A stretch of 63,183 bases of DNA from an uncultured Prevotellaceae bacterium (GCA_949295905.1 CASFNA010000013.1:1-63183); one strand, 5' to 3'. Positions 42,971 to 52,668 are shown, counted from the first letter of the stretch. Made by a program: numbers and translations. The notes: a model not told the origin generated them from the sequence alone.

Positions 42971-45241
42971 CTATAATGGGTCAACGTCGAAGTAAACCGT
43001 CACCGACTTGTACCTGTTATCCTGCAAAACGGCATCCTTGCCGCGGTTGAGGTAAAGGCGTACTTTGGCGCGGTCGAGTCCGTTTTCAAGCTTCACGACC
43101 ATCTTGCGTATGTTCATCGACTTGACCTTTGCCACCGACGGCTTGTCAGGGCCAAGCACCCTGTCGCCAAACCACTGGCGGAACAGCGTCCCCATGGCCT
43201 CGGCCGCCGCCGTGACCGTAGGCTCGTCCTTGTGGCGCAGGTAAACGTTTATTATGTGGTAGAACGGCGGATAGCGGAACAGCTGCCGCTCTTCCATAAG
43301 CTCGGAATAAAAGCCGTCGGTGTCGCCACGCACCACCTGGCCTATGACGGGCAGCTCGGGGCTTTTCGTCTGCAACAATACAAGCCCCCGTTTGCCCTTC
43401 CTCCCGGCGCGCCCGGCCACCTGCGCCATCATGGTGAAGGCGTGCTCGTATGCCCGGAAGTCAGGATAATTGAGCATGGAGTCGGCGTTCAGTATGCCCA
43501 CCACCGACACCTTGTCGAAGTCCAAGCCCTTGCTTACCATCTGCGTGCCTATGAGTATGTCGGTGCGGTGCGCCGAAAAGTCACTTATAAGACGTTCGTA
43601 TGCGTTGCGTGTGCGCGTCGTGTCGAGATCCATACGCGCCACACGGGCGTCGGGAAACAGCTCCATCACCTTGTCCTCCACCTTCTCCGTGCCGTAGCCA
43701 CGGCCACGAAGGTCGCGGCTTCCGCAGCAAGGGCACACGTCGGGAACTGTATACGTGCGGCCGCAATAGTGGCAGGTAAGCTGTCCGAGAGCCTTATGGT
43801 AAGTAAGGGAGACGTCGCACGCCTCGCACCTCGGCGTCCATCCGCACTCGCGGCACTCAATCATCGGGGCGAAGCCGCGGCGGTTCTGGAACAAGATTAC
43901 CTGCTCCTTGTTGTCCAGCGCGCGGCGTATTGACGATAGGAGGAGCGGCGAGAAGGGGCCGTTCATCATCTTGCGGTGCTGCAAGTCCTTAGTGTCAACC
44001 ACGGTGATTTCGGGCATCTGCATGTCGCCATACCGCTTGTCAAGGCGCACATAGCCATACTTGCCCGTCCGTGCGTTGTGCCATGTCTCGGCGCACGGCG
44101 TGGCCGAGCCGAGCAACACCTTAGCTCCGGCCTTGGCGGCGAGCATGATTGCCGCCGAACGTGCATGGTAACGGGGTGCCGGGTCTTGCTGCTTGAACGA
44201 CGTTTCGTGCTCTTCGTCGATGATGACAAGCCCCAAACGGGTGAACGGAAGGAGGACTGCGGAGCGCGCTCCGAGGATTACATCGTATGGATTTTGCGAC
44301 ATCTGCTTCTTCCATATTTCGACCCTTTCGGCGTCGGAATACTTTGAGTGGTAGATGCCCAGACGGTCGCCGAAGACGCGCTGGAGCCTCTGGCGGATTT
44401 GAACGGTCAGTGCGATTTCGGGCAAAAGGTAAAGAACCTGCTGCCTGCGCTCCAACGCCTGACGGATAAGGTGTATGTAGATTTCGGTCTTTCCGCTTGA
44501 AGTGACACCGTGAAGCAGCACCACATTCTTTTTAAGGAACGAAAAGACAACCTGGTTGTAGGCTTCCTGCTGCGCCTCATTAAGAGGCTTTATGTTGTCG
44601 AGATGCGGCTCGCCGCCATGATTGAGGCGGCCAACCTCGCGCTCGTAAGGCACGAGCAGGCGGCGATCTACGAGGTTTTTCAGCGTGGCCGCCGTGCAGT
44701 GGGCGGTGTTGAGAAGCTCGTCGCGCGTAACTTCCACGACCTGTTGGCGTGTGGCCGTACCCTCAATGGTGTCCCAACGGCTCATGGCGAGGAAGCAGGC
44801 GAAGGCCTTTCGCTGCATCTCGGCACGCCGCAGAGTGTCCAAAGCCACATGGAGGGCACGTTCAGAAGCATATTCTTTGGCGAGGGCGAGGCACGTCTCG
44901 GTCTTGGGGCGATAGCTGTCGGCCGACTTCAAGCCGCCAGGCAGGGCGGCGGATAGCACGTCGCCGGGGGCACACATATAGTAATCGGAAAGCCAACGCC
45001 ACAAATCCAGCTGGAGGTCGGTTACGATTGGCGCGTCGTCCATTATGAGCTTGACGGGTTTAACGGAAAACTTGGGCTTGTCGGCGTGCACCTTCATGAT
45101 GATGCCTACGTGCATTTTGTTGCGCCCGAAGGGCACAAGCACGCGTCTGCCCCGCTCCGCCGAGGCGTCCATCTCGGGCGGAACAGAGTAAGTGAAGAGG
45201 CCGTCGAGCGGCACAGGAAGGAGAACGTCAACGTAATTCAT
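42971..45241 (-). CDS. priA: Primosomal replication protein N' (PriA helicase)
   Basis: This 756-residue helicase reloads the replisome at stalled forks. The ATG at 45239-45241 (MNYVDVLLPVPLDGLFTYSV) matches the conserved PriA start; the open frame further upstream is rejected. The DNA-binding 3'BD is N-terminal. Walker A in HGVTSSGKTEIY (about residue 245), DEEH in LVIIDEEHETSFKQQ and the family motif TSxKQ follow. The zinc-binding domain has paired cysteines CRECGWTPRCEAC and CHYCGRTY...CPCCGS. QVAGRAGRKGKRG is helicase motif VI. The length is normal. A TAnnTTTG element lies just upstream. Confidence 0.95.
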   Translation of the reverse strand: MNYVDVLLPVPLDGLFTYSVPPEMDASAERGRRVLVPFGRNKMHVGIIMKVHADKPKFSVKPVKLIMDDAPIVTDLQLDLWRWLSDYYMCAPGDVLSAALPGGLKSADSYRPKTETCLALAKEYASERALHVALDTLRRAEMQRKAFACFLAMSRWDTIEGTATRQQVVEVTRDELLNTAHCTAATLKNLVDRRLLVPYEREVGRLNHGGEPHLDNIKPLNEAQQEAYNQVVFSFLKKNVVLLHGVTSSGKTEIYIHLIRQALERRQQVLYLLPEIALTVQIRQRLQRVFGDRLGIYHSKYSDAERVEIWKKQMSQNPYDVILGARSAVLLPFTRLGLVIIDEEHETSFKQQDPAPRYHARSAAIMLAAKAGAKVLLGSATPCAETWHNARTGKYGYVRLDKRYGDMQMPEITVVDTKDLQHRKMMNGPFSPLLLSSIRRALDNKEQVILFQNRRGFAPMIECRECGWTPRCEACDVSLTYHKALGQLTCHYCGRTYTVPDVCPCCGSRDLRGRGYGTEKVEDKVMELFPDARVARMDLDTTRTRNAYERLISDFSAHRTDILIGTQMVSKGLDFDKVSVVGILNADSMLNYPDFRAYEHAFTMMAQVAGRAGRKGKRGLVLLQTKSPELPVIGQVVRGDTDGFYSELMEERQLFRYPPFYHIINVYLRHKDEPTVTAAAEAMGTLFRQWFGDRVLGPDKPSVAKVKSMNIRKMVVKLENGLDRAKVRLYLNRGKDAVLQDNRYKSVTVYFDVDPL

Positions 45242-45340
45242 AATGCATAATCTGGCTGCGCCGTGCAAAGTTAATAAAAAGCCAGCTGTTTACAGCAAAC
45301 CGAGGCTACTAATATTATGAATTGCGCATTATGAACGCAT
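45229..45340. repeat. CATAATTCA-word repeat around the priA start, with -7 element
   Basis: AATTCATAATGCATAAT (about 45234-45250) overlaps the priA start codon. ATTATGAATTGCGCATTATG (45314-45333) is its inverted partner near the AraC gene end. Between them the minus strand reads TAACTTTG (plus 45266-45273), an exact -7 element for priA. Confidence 0.6.
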
Positions 45341-45346
45341 AAATTA

Positions 45347-46246
45347 CTACCCCACTCCGTTGAGCCTGCGGCGCAGTTCGTTGGGAGTGCAGCCGAGGTT
45401 TTTCTTGACATAGCGGCCGAAGAAGGAGGTGTTGGGGAAGGCCAGTTCGTTGGATATTTCCTTGACCGACTTGCGCGAGCTCTTGAGCAGCGTCTCGATG
45501 TCCTTCGACACGTATGCGTCGATGATTTTCGAGGCGTTCTTGCTTCCCACTTTCTTGCACACTACGGAGAGGTATTTGGGCGTGATGCTGAGCCGGTCGG
45601 CGTAGTAAGCCACGCTGCGCGGCTTGGGATAAGCCGTCGAGAGCAGGTCGATGAAGTCGCCAAAGATGTTTTCCGCCGACGACAACGGACGCGGATTGAG
45701 CCGCGCGAAACGCTCGAACGTGCTGCGGAACTCGAACACGAAGGCCTGCATCAGCGCGTCAACGATATGGCTGCGGTAGGGGTTCGCCTTGTCGGCCAAT
45801 TTCTGTTTGAGCAGTCCGTAATACAGGTTGAACGTGCCAACGGCGGCCTCGCCGAGCGATATTCTGGGGTTCTGGTCGAAAAAGACCTTGAAATTCCAGC
45901 TCCTTACCGACACCGGGAGCATCCTGAAAGCATACTCCAGCGACATGAACAGGCCGCGGAACTTGAAATCTGGGCTGGCCTCCGCCTTGCCAATTACGGC
46001 TTCGGGCACGCCAATCACAATGTCGTTCCTGCGTGCCGTGAACATCCTGTGGTCTATGCTTAGCGTCAGTTCGCCCTCCACGCAGAGTATTACGAAGATG
46101 CCGTCGAGCCGCACATACTCGGGACGCTCCACTGATGTGAACTCATCGAAGACATATATCCGCCCGTCGTCAAGGAAAGGACCTGACACGTCCAAATCGC
46201 CTGCTTTTATATGTTTTACATCCATATTTACAGTTTTCAGTTTCAT
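45347..46246 (-). CDS. AraC-family transcriptional regulator of the adjacent efflux operon
   Basis: This 299-residue regulator has an N-terminal cupin-like sensing region (about 20-150: FVILCVEGELTLSIDHRMFT, ARRNDIVIGVPEA) and a C-terminal double HTH domain (about 200-297). The second HTH carries the AraC signature SVKEISNELAFPNTSFFGRY and VKKNLGCTPNELRRRL. The start is the ATG at 46244-46246; another in-frame ATG at 46225 is possible. It is divergent from the RND efflux operon, separated by 506 bp with array 11, and most likely controls it. The effector molecule is unknown. Confidence 0.88.
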   Translation of the reverse strand: MKLKTVNMDVKHIKAGDLDVSGPFLDDGRIYVFDEFTSVERPEYVRLDGIFVILCVEGELTLSIDHRMFTARRNDIVIGVPEAVIGKAEASPDFKFRGLFMSLEYAFRMLPVSVRSWNFKVFFDQNPRISLGEAAVGTFNLYYGLLKQKLADKANPYRSHIVDALMQAFVFEFRSTFERFARLNPRPLSSAENIFGDFIDLLSTAYPKPRSVAYYADRLSITPKYLSVVCKKVGSKNASKIIDAYVSKDIETLLKSSRKSVKEISNELAFPNTSFFGRYVKKNLGCTPNELRRRLNGVG

Positions 46247-46449
46247 ATCGGCACGCGGACAATGATTATCCGATTATCCGTCTGTCCCGTTTCATCTGCA
46301 AAGAAACGATTTTTCCGCGAAACGGCGGTTATCTGAAACGCATCATGTATTATCCAAATTTCCGCGCAATAGTTAAAGATGCTTATGCACATTACAGCCC
46401 TTCGAGTGTGTGCGGACAGCATTTTATATGCCGCCCTGCGGCCTGCCGC

Positions 46450-46560
46450 ATAACCGCCTGACATTCAACGTGTTGCGAAAGGCCGTCTTTCAGCCTGCAA
46501 AAGATGGCCTTTCATCGACCAAAAGACGGCCTTTCACAGCACGAAACATGGCCTTTGGCA
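46450..46560. repeat. AAAGGCC-type intergenic array 11
   Basis: The flank ATAACCGCCTGACATTCAAC (46450-46469) precedes AAAGGCCGTCTTT, AAAGATGGCCTTT, AAAGACGGCCTTT and AAACATGGCCTTT. It sits in the 506-bp divergent regulatory gap; 46247-46449 and 46600-46710 show nothing further that I can name. Confidence 0.85.
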
Positions 46561-46715
46561 ACGCCATCGACCACACACGGCATTGTAAAAGGCCACAGGC
46601 TGCACCGAAAACGCACAGTGTCCTATCGGTAAAAAGTTATGTCCCATAACTCAAATATTCCCAAACAGGACATTTTCAAGGAACATAAAAAGAGAAAACG
46701 GCCATAATATCGTGC

Positions 46716-46723
46716 TAAATTTG
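46716..46723 (+). promoter_or_regulatory. -7 element of the RND efflux operon
   Basis: TAAATTTG is an exact TAnnTTTG match 30 nt before the ATG. No TTTG at -33 is visible, consistent with a promoter that needs an activator such as the divergent AraC protein (inference). Confidence 0.55.
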
Positions 46724-46752
46724 CAGCATAATCACAACTAAACACAACTGCA

Positions 46753-47781
46753 ATGAAAAGCATTCATCAAATAGCGCTTGCGCTGGCAGCCGTCATGCTG
46801 TCGGCCTGCAACGCTGAAAACGACAAAGGCCAAGCAGCCGACGAGGCCGTAAGGGTGGAAGTGACGCAGGTAAAGGCCGCCACGGCCGACCGCACCAGCC
46901 GCTACTCGGGCACCGTTGAGGAAGAGAGCGGCACGCTCTTGAGCTTCGCCGTAGGCGGCACGGTGAGCCGCGTACTCGTAGACGAGGGCGACCGCGTGGG
47001 CAAGGGGCAGCTGATAGCCTCGCTCGACGCCGAGCAGCTTACCCACAACCACGCCGCGGCACAGGCCGCCCTGGCGCAGGCCGAGGACGCATACAGGCGC
47101 ATGGAGGAGCTGCACGGCAAGGGCAGCCTGCCCGAAATAAAGTGGGTGGAGGCGCATACCGCCCTCCAGCGCGCCCGCGCATCCGAGCAAATGGCGCGCA
47201 AGCAGCTCGCCGACTGCCGGCTGTATGCCCCGTTCAGCGGCGTAATATCAAAGAAGTTTGCCGAGAAGGGACAGAACGTGGCTGCCGGAACACAGGTGGC
47301 CAAGCTCGTGGCCGTAGGCCGGATGAAGGTGAAAATATCCGTACCCGAAGGCGAAATGGCGCAAATCAGCGTCGGACAGAAGGCCGATGTCACCGTAGAA
47401 GCACTCGGCACGGCCCCCATACAAGGCACGGTGACTGAGAAAGGCGTGGCCGCCGACCCCCTGTCGCGCTCTTATGAGGTGAAAATAAGCCTGCCTAAAG
47501 CCGACAGGAAGCTGCTGCCCGGCATGGTGGCCGACGTAAGGCTTGACGGCAGAGGTACGCAGACGGCCTGCATACTGCCGGCGCACATCGTGCAGATTGA
47601 CGAGAACAACAACGAGTTTGTATGGCTCGCCGTAGGCGGCAAGGCCGTGAAGCGCATCGTAACCGTTGGCGGCTTCACCGCCGACGGCGTGACCGTAACA
47701 GGCGGACTGGCCGACGGCGACATGGTAATCACCGCCGGGGCGCAGAAGGTAAGCGAAGGTATGAGGGTGAAAACAAAGTAA
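46753..47781 (+). CDS. RND efflux periplasmic adaptor (membrane fusion protein)
   Basis: This 342-residue lipoprotein (leader ending LSACNAEN) links the RND pump to the outer-membrane channel. The biotinyl-lipoyl-like halves flank a helical hairpin: GTLLSFAVGGTVSRVLVDEG and LYAPFSGVISKKFAEKGQNV around AAAQAALAQAEDAYRRMEEL. The beta-barrel and membrane-proximal domains follow (VKISVPEGEMAQISVGQKAD; GGFTADGVTVTGGLADGDMV). It is first in the operon and ends 9 nt before the pump gene. The length is typical of the HlyD/AcrA class. Confidence 0.92.
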   Translation: MKSIHQIALALAAVMLSACNAENDKGQAADEAVRVEVTQVKAATADRTSRYSGTVEEESGTLLSFAVGGTVSRVLVDEGDRVGKGQLIASLDAEQLTHNHAAAQAALAQAEDAYRRMEELHGKGSLPEIKWVEAHTALQRARASEQMARKQLADCRLYAPFSGVISKKFAEKGQNVAAGTQVAKLVAVGRMKVKISVPEGEMAQISVGQKADVTVEALGTAPIQGTVTEKGVAADPLSRSYEVKISLPKADRKLLPGMVADVRLDGRGTQTACILPAHIVQIDENNNEFVWLAVGGKAVKRIVTVGGFTADGVTVTGGLADGDMVITAGAQKVSEGMRVKTK

Positions 47782-47790
47782 TGTGAAACG

Positions 47791-50700
47791 ATGAAACAAC
47801 AAAAACGAAACTTCGTTGAATGGGCGATGCACAACCGCAAAATCGTCATCCTCGTAGCCTGCTGCCTCGTGGCGTTCGGCATGTACAGCCTGCCCGACAT
47901 GCACAAGAACGAGTTTCCCGACTACACCATACGCCAGGGAGTCGTCGTTGCGGCTGCTCCGGGCGTGCCTGCCGACGAAATAGCCGAGCAGGTTGCCAAG
48001 CCGTTGGAAGACTACATCTTCTCCTATAAGGAGGTGAAGAAGGCCAAGACCTTCTCAAAGAGCACCGACGGAATGGCTTACATACAGGTGGAACTCAACG
48101 ACGACATCGATGACAAGGACGCCTTTTGGAACAGGTTTAGGCACGGCGTGGCCGACTTCAAGGCGCAACTGCCAAGCAACGTGCTCGCCATACAGGTGGT
48201 TGACGACTTCGGCGACACGTCGGCCCTGCTCATAACGATGGAGAGCGGCGACAAGACATACCGCGAACTGTCCGACTACATGGACGCACTTAAGGACAGC
48301 CTGCGCCGCATAGAGAGCGTGGGACGCATGACCGTGAGCGGCATGAGGCAAGAACAAATAGCCATATACGTTGACAACCGCCGCCTCGCAAACTACGGAC
48401 TTAGCGACCGGACACTGGCCGCGACGCTGGCGCAAAAGGGCTTCACAACGAGTGGAGGCCGCGTGAAGACCGCCGACGCGGTAGAACCCATATACGTGGA
48501 GAAGTCGCTCAACTCGGTATTCGACATCAGCGAGACAATGGTCTACACCGACCCTGACGGGCGGAACATTCGTCTGAAGGACATTGCGGACGTGCGCCGC
48601 GAATATCCCGCTCCCGAAAGCTACATCGAGAACAATGGGAAAAAGTGCCTGCTGCTAAGCGTGGAGATGAAGAAAGGCCGCAACATAGTTGACATGGGGC
48701 GCGAAATCGACAAGGCTATGGCCGGTTTCCAAAGTACATTGCCTGCCGATGTAAGCATCTTCCGCATAACAGACCAAAGCAAGGTGGTAGGCGACAGCGT
48801 CTACAACTTCCTTAAAGAACTGCTCATCGCGGTATGTGCCGTCATCATAGTGGTGATGCTCCTGCTGCCCATGAGAGTGGCTTTGGTGGCCGCTTTCACC
48901 ATTCCCATAACCATATTCACGTCGCTCGGCCTGTTCCATGCGTTCGGAATAGAGCTTAACACGGTAACGCTGGCCGCGCTGATAGCGTCGCTCGGTATAA
49001 TAGTTGACGACTCGATAATCATCATCGACAACTACATGGAGAAGCTCGGGGAAGGAGTGGCACGCTGGAAAGCGTCAATCGACAGCACAACCCACTTCCT
49101 GCGCTCCATCTTCTCGGCCACGCTGGCAATAAGCATAACGTTCTTCCCGTTCCTGTTCACCACCCACGGAATGCTGCGCGACTTCCTTGTCAGCTTCCCA
49201 TGGGCCATCACCATCATCCTCGGAGTGTCGCTCCTGGTGGCAACCTTGTTTGTTCCGTTCATACAGTTCTGGTTCATCCGCAAGCCGATAGGCGGCAAAC
49301 CGAAGGACGGCGGACGGCGCAGGTTCTCGCTGCTCGACACCTTGCAGGGTGCCTACGACAAGCTGCTTGACACCTGCTTCGCCCATCCGAAGGTCACGGT
49401 GGCCACCGGCGTAGCCTTCGTAGCCATCGGCGCGGTGCTGATAAGCCACCTTCCACAGGAAATGATGCCGACGGCCGACCGCAACCAGTTCGCCGTTGAA
49501 ATCTACATGCCTACCGGAACGTCGCTCCAGCGCACGTCAGCCGTAGCCGACAGCATGGCCGCCGTGTTGAGGAAAGACAAGCGGGTGGTGTCTGTAACGG
49601 AGTTCAAGGGCTGCTCGTCGCCACGCTTCCACACATCGTATGCGCCACAGACAGGAGGCGAGAACTTTGCGCAGTTCATCGTGAACACCACCGGCGTGAA
49701 ACAGACCGTCGAGCTGCTTGACTATTATTCGCCACAGTACACGAACCACTTTCCCGGTGCTTACGTGCGCTTCAAGGAGCTTAGCTACAGCGAAGCGGTA
49801 AATCCTGTCGAGGTAAGGCTTAGCGGCGATAACATCGATACACTGAAACGCGACGCCGACAAGGTGCTTGCCATACTGCGGAAAATGCCCGACCTTACGC
49901 TCACACGCACCGACATGAACGAGCCGTTGCCGTCGGCCACCGTCAGACTGAAGGCCGACGAGGCCGCAAGGCTCGGCATAAGCAACCTCACGGTGGAGTC
50001 TACGCTGGCCATGAGGTACGGAGCGGGTATGCAGGTAGCTACCGTATGGGAGGACGGCGACGCAATACCTGTAACCCTGAAAAGCACTACGGCCGAACGG
50101 GCGACCAACGCCGACGTTGCCGACGAGATGCTCCCGGCGGCCGGAGGACTGGCGCAAGTGCCGCTAAGGCAGGTGGCCGACATAACGCCGAACTGGAAAG
50201 ATGGCTGCATAGTACGGCGCAACGGGGTGTACACCGTGACCGTACAGGCCGACGTAAAGCGCGGAATGAACGGCACGGAGGCCAACAACAAGGTGGTTAA
50301 GGCGGTGAGCGGCATTGCGCTGTCGCCCGGAACAAGCGTAAGCTACGGCGGAGAAATAGAGAACAACGACAATTACATACCGCAAATCATCGCCGGACTG
50401 GCCGTGGCTACGTTCATAATTTTCTTCATCCTGCTGTTCCACCTCAAGAAAGTAAGCCTCGCCCTACTCGTATTTTCGAGCATCGCGCTGTGCACATTCG
50501 GCACCGCCGCCAGCGTGCTTATACAGGGAATAGACTTCAGCGTGACGTGTTATCTCGGCGTAATCAGCCTTATGGGTATCATCGTGCGCAACGGAATAAT
50601 CATGATTGACTATGCCGAAGAGCTGCGCCTGACTGACGGGATGCACGCCGAAGAGGCCATCTACCACTCGGCCAAGCGGCGAATGCGCCCGATATTCCTC

Positions 50701-50901
50701 ACCTCCGCCGCCGCGTCGATGGGCGTAATACCGATGATTTTGGGCGGAACGGGGCTGTGGATGCCCATGGGCACGGTAGTATGCTACGGCACACTCATCA
50801 CCATGGTGTTCATACTGACCGTGCTGCCTGCTGCCTACCTGCTGATGTTCCGCGGCACTACGGAGAAGAGACAACGAATAGAAGCCATTGAAAACGAATA
50901 A
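47791..50901 (+). CDS. RND-family efflux transporter permease (AcrB/MMPL-like)
   Basis: This 1036-residue inner-membrane pump is driven by the proton gradient. It has twelve membrane segments with two large periplasmic loops. The first membrane helix (IVILVACCLVAFGMYSLPDM) is followed by the porter-domain start (VVAAAPGVPADEIAEQVAKP). Helix 4 carries the proton-relay region (TLAALIASLGIIVDDSIIII with the paired Asp), and the second half has GVISLMGIIVRNGIIMIDYA and RMRPIFLTSAAASMGVIPMI. The length is normal. It lies between the adaptor and the TolC-like gene with gaps of 9 nt, forming one operon. Substrate specificity cannot be read from the sequence. Confidence 0.95.
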   Translation: MKQQKRNFVEWAMHNRKIVILVACCLVAFGMYSLPDMHKNEFPDYTIRQGVVVAAAPGVPADEIAEQVAKPLEDYIFSYKEVKKAKTFSKSTDGMAYIQVELNDDIDDKDAFWNRFRHGVADFKAQLPSNVLAIQVVDDFGDTSALLITMESGDKTYRELSDYMDALKDSLRRIESVGRMTVSGMRQEQIAIYVDNRRLANYGLSDRTLAATLAQKGFTTSGGRVKTADAVEPIYVEKSLNSVFDISETMVYTDPDGRNIRLKDIADVRREYPAPESYIENNGKKCLLLSVEMKKGRNIVDMGREIDKAMAGFQSTLPADVSIFRITDQSKVVGDSVYNFLKELLIAVCAVIIVVMLLLPMRVALVAAFTIPITIFTSLGLFHAFGIELNTVTLAALIASLGIIVDDSIIIIDNYMEKLGEGVARWKASIDSTTHFLRSIFSATLAISITFFPFLFTTHGMLRDFLVSFPWAITIILGVSLLVATLFVPFIQFWFIRKPIGGKPKDGGRRRFSLLDTLQGAYDKLLDTCFAHPKVTVATGVAFVAIGAVLISHLPQEMMPTADRNQFAVEIYMPTGTSLQRTSAVADSMAAVLRKDKRVVSVTEFKGCSSPRFHTSYAPQTGGENFAQFIVNTTGVKQTVELLDYYSPQYTNHFPGAYVRFKELSYSEAVNPVEVRLSGDNIDTLKRDADKVLAILRKMPDLTLTRTDMNEPLPSATVRLKADEAARLGISNLTVESTLAMRYGAGMQVATVWEDGDAIPVTLKSTTAERATNADVADEMLPAAGGLAQVPLRQVADITPNWKDGCIVRRNGVYTVTVQADVKRGMNGTEANNKVVKAVSGIALSPGTSVSYGGEIENNDNYIPQIIAGLAVATFIIFFILLFHLKKVSLALLVFSSIALCTFGTAASVLIQGIDFSVTCYLGVISLMGIIVRNGIIMIDYAEELRLTDGMHAEEAIYHSAKRRMRPIFLTSAAASMGVIPMILGGTGLWMPMGTVVCYGTLITMVFILTVLPAAYLLMFRGTTEKRQRIEAIENE

Positions 50902-50910
50902 CTTTTGATT

Positions 50911-52182
50911 ATGAGAACCATCATATTATCGGCCGCGCTGCTGCTGGCGGCATCGTCGGCGCAGGCGCAACGCCTGATGACCGCAGAACAGGCGGTGAGC
51001 GACGCATTGCAGAACAACGTGCGCATGAAGAACGCCGACAACGACCTTGAGGCCGCGCGGCAGGCCAAGAAGCAGGCGTTTACAAAATACTTCCCCACCT
51101 TAAGCGCAACGGGCATCGGCTACATGGCCGACAAGGGACTGTTGGAAATGAGCCTCGCGCCGGGCATGGAGATGTCGATGATGAAAAACGGCATAATGGG
51201 AGGCGTGTCGGCGCAGCTGCCACTGTTCACGGGCGGACGCATACTGAACGCCAACCGGCTGGCCGACGTGGGCGTGGAGACGAGCCGACAGCAACGACGC
51301 ATGTCGCATAACGAGGTAGTGCTGACCGCCGAGACATACTTCTGGCAGGCCGTGATGCTGAAAGAGAAGCTGAAAACGGTAGAGGCCGTGGAGCGGCAAC
51401 TTGACAAGTTCGCCAAGGATGCCGACGCGGCAGTGGCCGCCGGAGTATCTGACAGGAACGACCTGCTGCAAGTAAACCTGCGGAAAAACGAGACCCGGAG
51501 CAACCGCATAACGCTTGAAAACGCACTGACAACGGCCAAACGCCTGCTGGCGCAGTACACGGGGCACGACGGCGACAGCATAGACGTGAGCGCGGACATG
51601 AGCGGCTCGCTGCCGCCCTCGCCCCTGCAACTGTACGCCGAGCCTCAAACGGCGCTGGCGAACACCGCCGAATACGCCCTGATGGAGCAGAACGTGAAGG
51701 CCAACAGGCTGAAATACAAGATAACCGTAGGGCAAAACCTGCCCACAGTGGCCATCGGTGGCGGATACATGTATGACGACCTGATGGACAAGAGCCACTC
51801 CTTCTGGCTCGGCTTTGCCACCGTGAGCATACCGCTGACGGGCTGGTGGGGCGGCTCGCACGAGATGAAGAAGCAACGCCTGGCCGTAAGGAACGCCGAG
51901 AACACGCTCCAGGACAACAGCCAGCTGCTGATAATCGGCATGGAGAACAAGTGGAACGACATGAACGACGCTTACCGAAAAATCGGCATAGCCATGGAGT
52001 CTATAGCCCAGGCGGAGGAGAACCTGCGCCTGCACGACGACTACTACCGCGCCGGAACGGCCACGATGAGCGACCTGCTCGAAGCCCAGACGCTCTACCA
52101 GAACAGCCGCTCGGCCTACGTCGAGGCGTATGCCGAATACCAAATAAAGAAGCGCGAATACCTGCAAGCCACCGGGCAATGA
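50911..52182 (+). CDS. TolC-family outer-membrane efflux channel
   Basis: This 423-residue protein has a signal peptide (MRTIILSAALLLAASSAQAQ) and a long helical body in two repeats, as in OprM/TolC proteins: MTAEQAVSDALQNNVRMKNA and LEAARQAKKQAF at the start, then YALMEQNVKANRLKYKITVG and ATMSDLLEAQTLYQNSRSAY in the second half. The ATG at 50911 is used; an in-frame TTG two codons upstream is rejected. It completes the adaptor-pump-channel operon 9 nt after the pump. Array 12 follows 20 nt downstream and may terminate the operon. Confidence 0.93.
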   Translation: MRTIILSAALLLAASSAQAQRLMTAEQAVSDALQNNVRMKNADNDLEAARQAKKQAFTKYFPTLSATGIGYMADKGLLEMSLAPGMEMSMMKNGIMGGVSAQLPLFTGGRILNANRLADVGVETSRQQRRMSHNEVVLTAETYFWQAVMLKEKLKTVEAVERQLDKFAKDADAAVAAGVSDRNDLLQVNLRKNETRSNRITLENALTTAKRLLAQYTGHDGDSIDVSADMSGSLPPSPLQLYAEPQTALANTAEYALMEQNVKANRLKYKITVGQNLPTVAIGGGYMYDDLMDKSHSFWLGFATVSIPLTGWWGGSHEMKKQRLAVRNAENTLQDNSQLLIIGMENKWNDMNDAYRKIGIAMESIAQAEENLRLHDDYYRAGTATMSDLLEAQTLYQNSRSAYVEAYAEYQIKKREYLQATGQ

Positions 52183-52202
52183 CACGCTTTTTACCTATTT
52201 GA

Positions 52203-52311
52203 TAACCATCTGATACTCAACACGTTTGCGAAAGGCCGTCTTTTACTTTCTAAAAGACGGCCTTTTAGCGCGCAATTCACGGCCTTTGGGAAGGCGAAAG
52301 ACGGCCTTTCG
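52203..52311. repeat. AAAGGCC-type intergenic array 12
   Basis: The flank TAACCATCTGATACTCAACA (52203-52222) is followed by AAAGGCCGTCTTTT, AAAGACGGCCTTTT, a degenerate ATTCACGGCCTTT and AAAGACGGCCTTT. The last unit abuts the GGGTTCATCCGCAG end of the next element, as array 1 does. Confidence 0.85.
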
Positions 52312-52567
52312 GGTTCATCCGCAGTTTAAGATGTACGAGCTTCCATTAGTTATCAAAATAAATACAAATAGAATACCACCCTTGTAGGGGCATAATTCAT
52401 TATGCCCGCACGTTTCGTAAGAAACGTATGTCGCAACCCAACGTCTATAATACGCGCTTTCCGAGCGTACGGCCAGAATGAATTATGTCCCTACAAGGGC
52501 AGTGTCCTTTTATGTGACTCATCATGATGGATGAAAAAATATGATACACCTAAACTGCGGATGAACC
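52312..52567. repeat. MITE-like element with GGTTCATCCGCAGTTTA terminal inverted repeats
   Basis: The arms GGTTCATCCGCAGTTTA (52312-52328) and their exact complement (52551-52567) bound 256 bp without coding capacity. The first 12 bases match the ends of the element at 15.1 kb. A second inverted-repeat element (52379-52499) is nested inside. Confidence 0.65.
52379..52499. repeat. Nested inverted-repeat element ending CCCTTGTAGGG
   Basis: CCCTTGTAGGGGCATAATTC (from 52379) and GAATTATGTCCCTACAAGGG (ending 52499) are complementary with one mismatch. The left end also contains the palindrome GGGCATAATTCATTATGCCC (52388-52407). The 121-bp body is non-coding. It looks like a small non-autonomous element. 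Confidence 0.6.
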
Positions 52568-52591
52568 CCAATCGCTGAAGCCTCAACGGCA

Positions 52592-52633
52592 AAACAAAAA
52601 CAAAGGGAAGCCCCTGTGAGAGGAGCTTCCCTT
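52592..52633 (-). terminator. Terminator of the beta-barrel gene
   Basis: AAGGGAAGC (minus strand from 52633) pairs with GCTTCCCTT (ending 52603), extended by CTCCT/GGGG pairing, then TTTGTTTTTGTTTT. It lies about 36 nt after the stop of the minus-strand gene. Confidence 0.8.
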
Positions 52634-52668
52634 GATATTGCATGTGCGGCTACGCCGCTATGCTGCAC

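Noticed and set aside
51100-52185. 361-codon frame opposite the TolC-like gene
   Set aside because: It is a shadow of a confidently identified gene; Leu/Val/His-rich with no leader.
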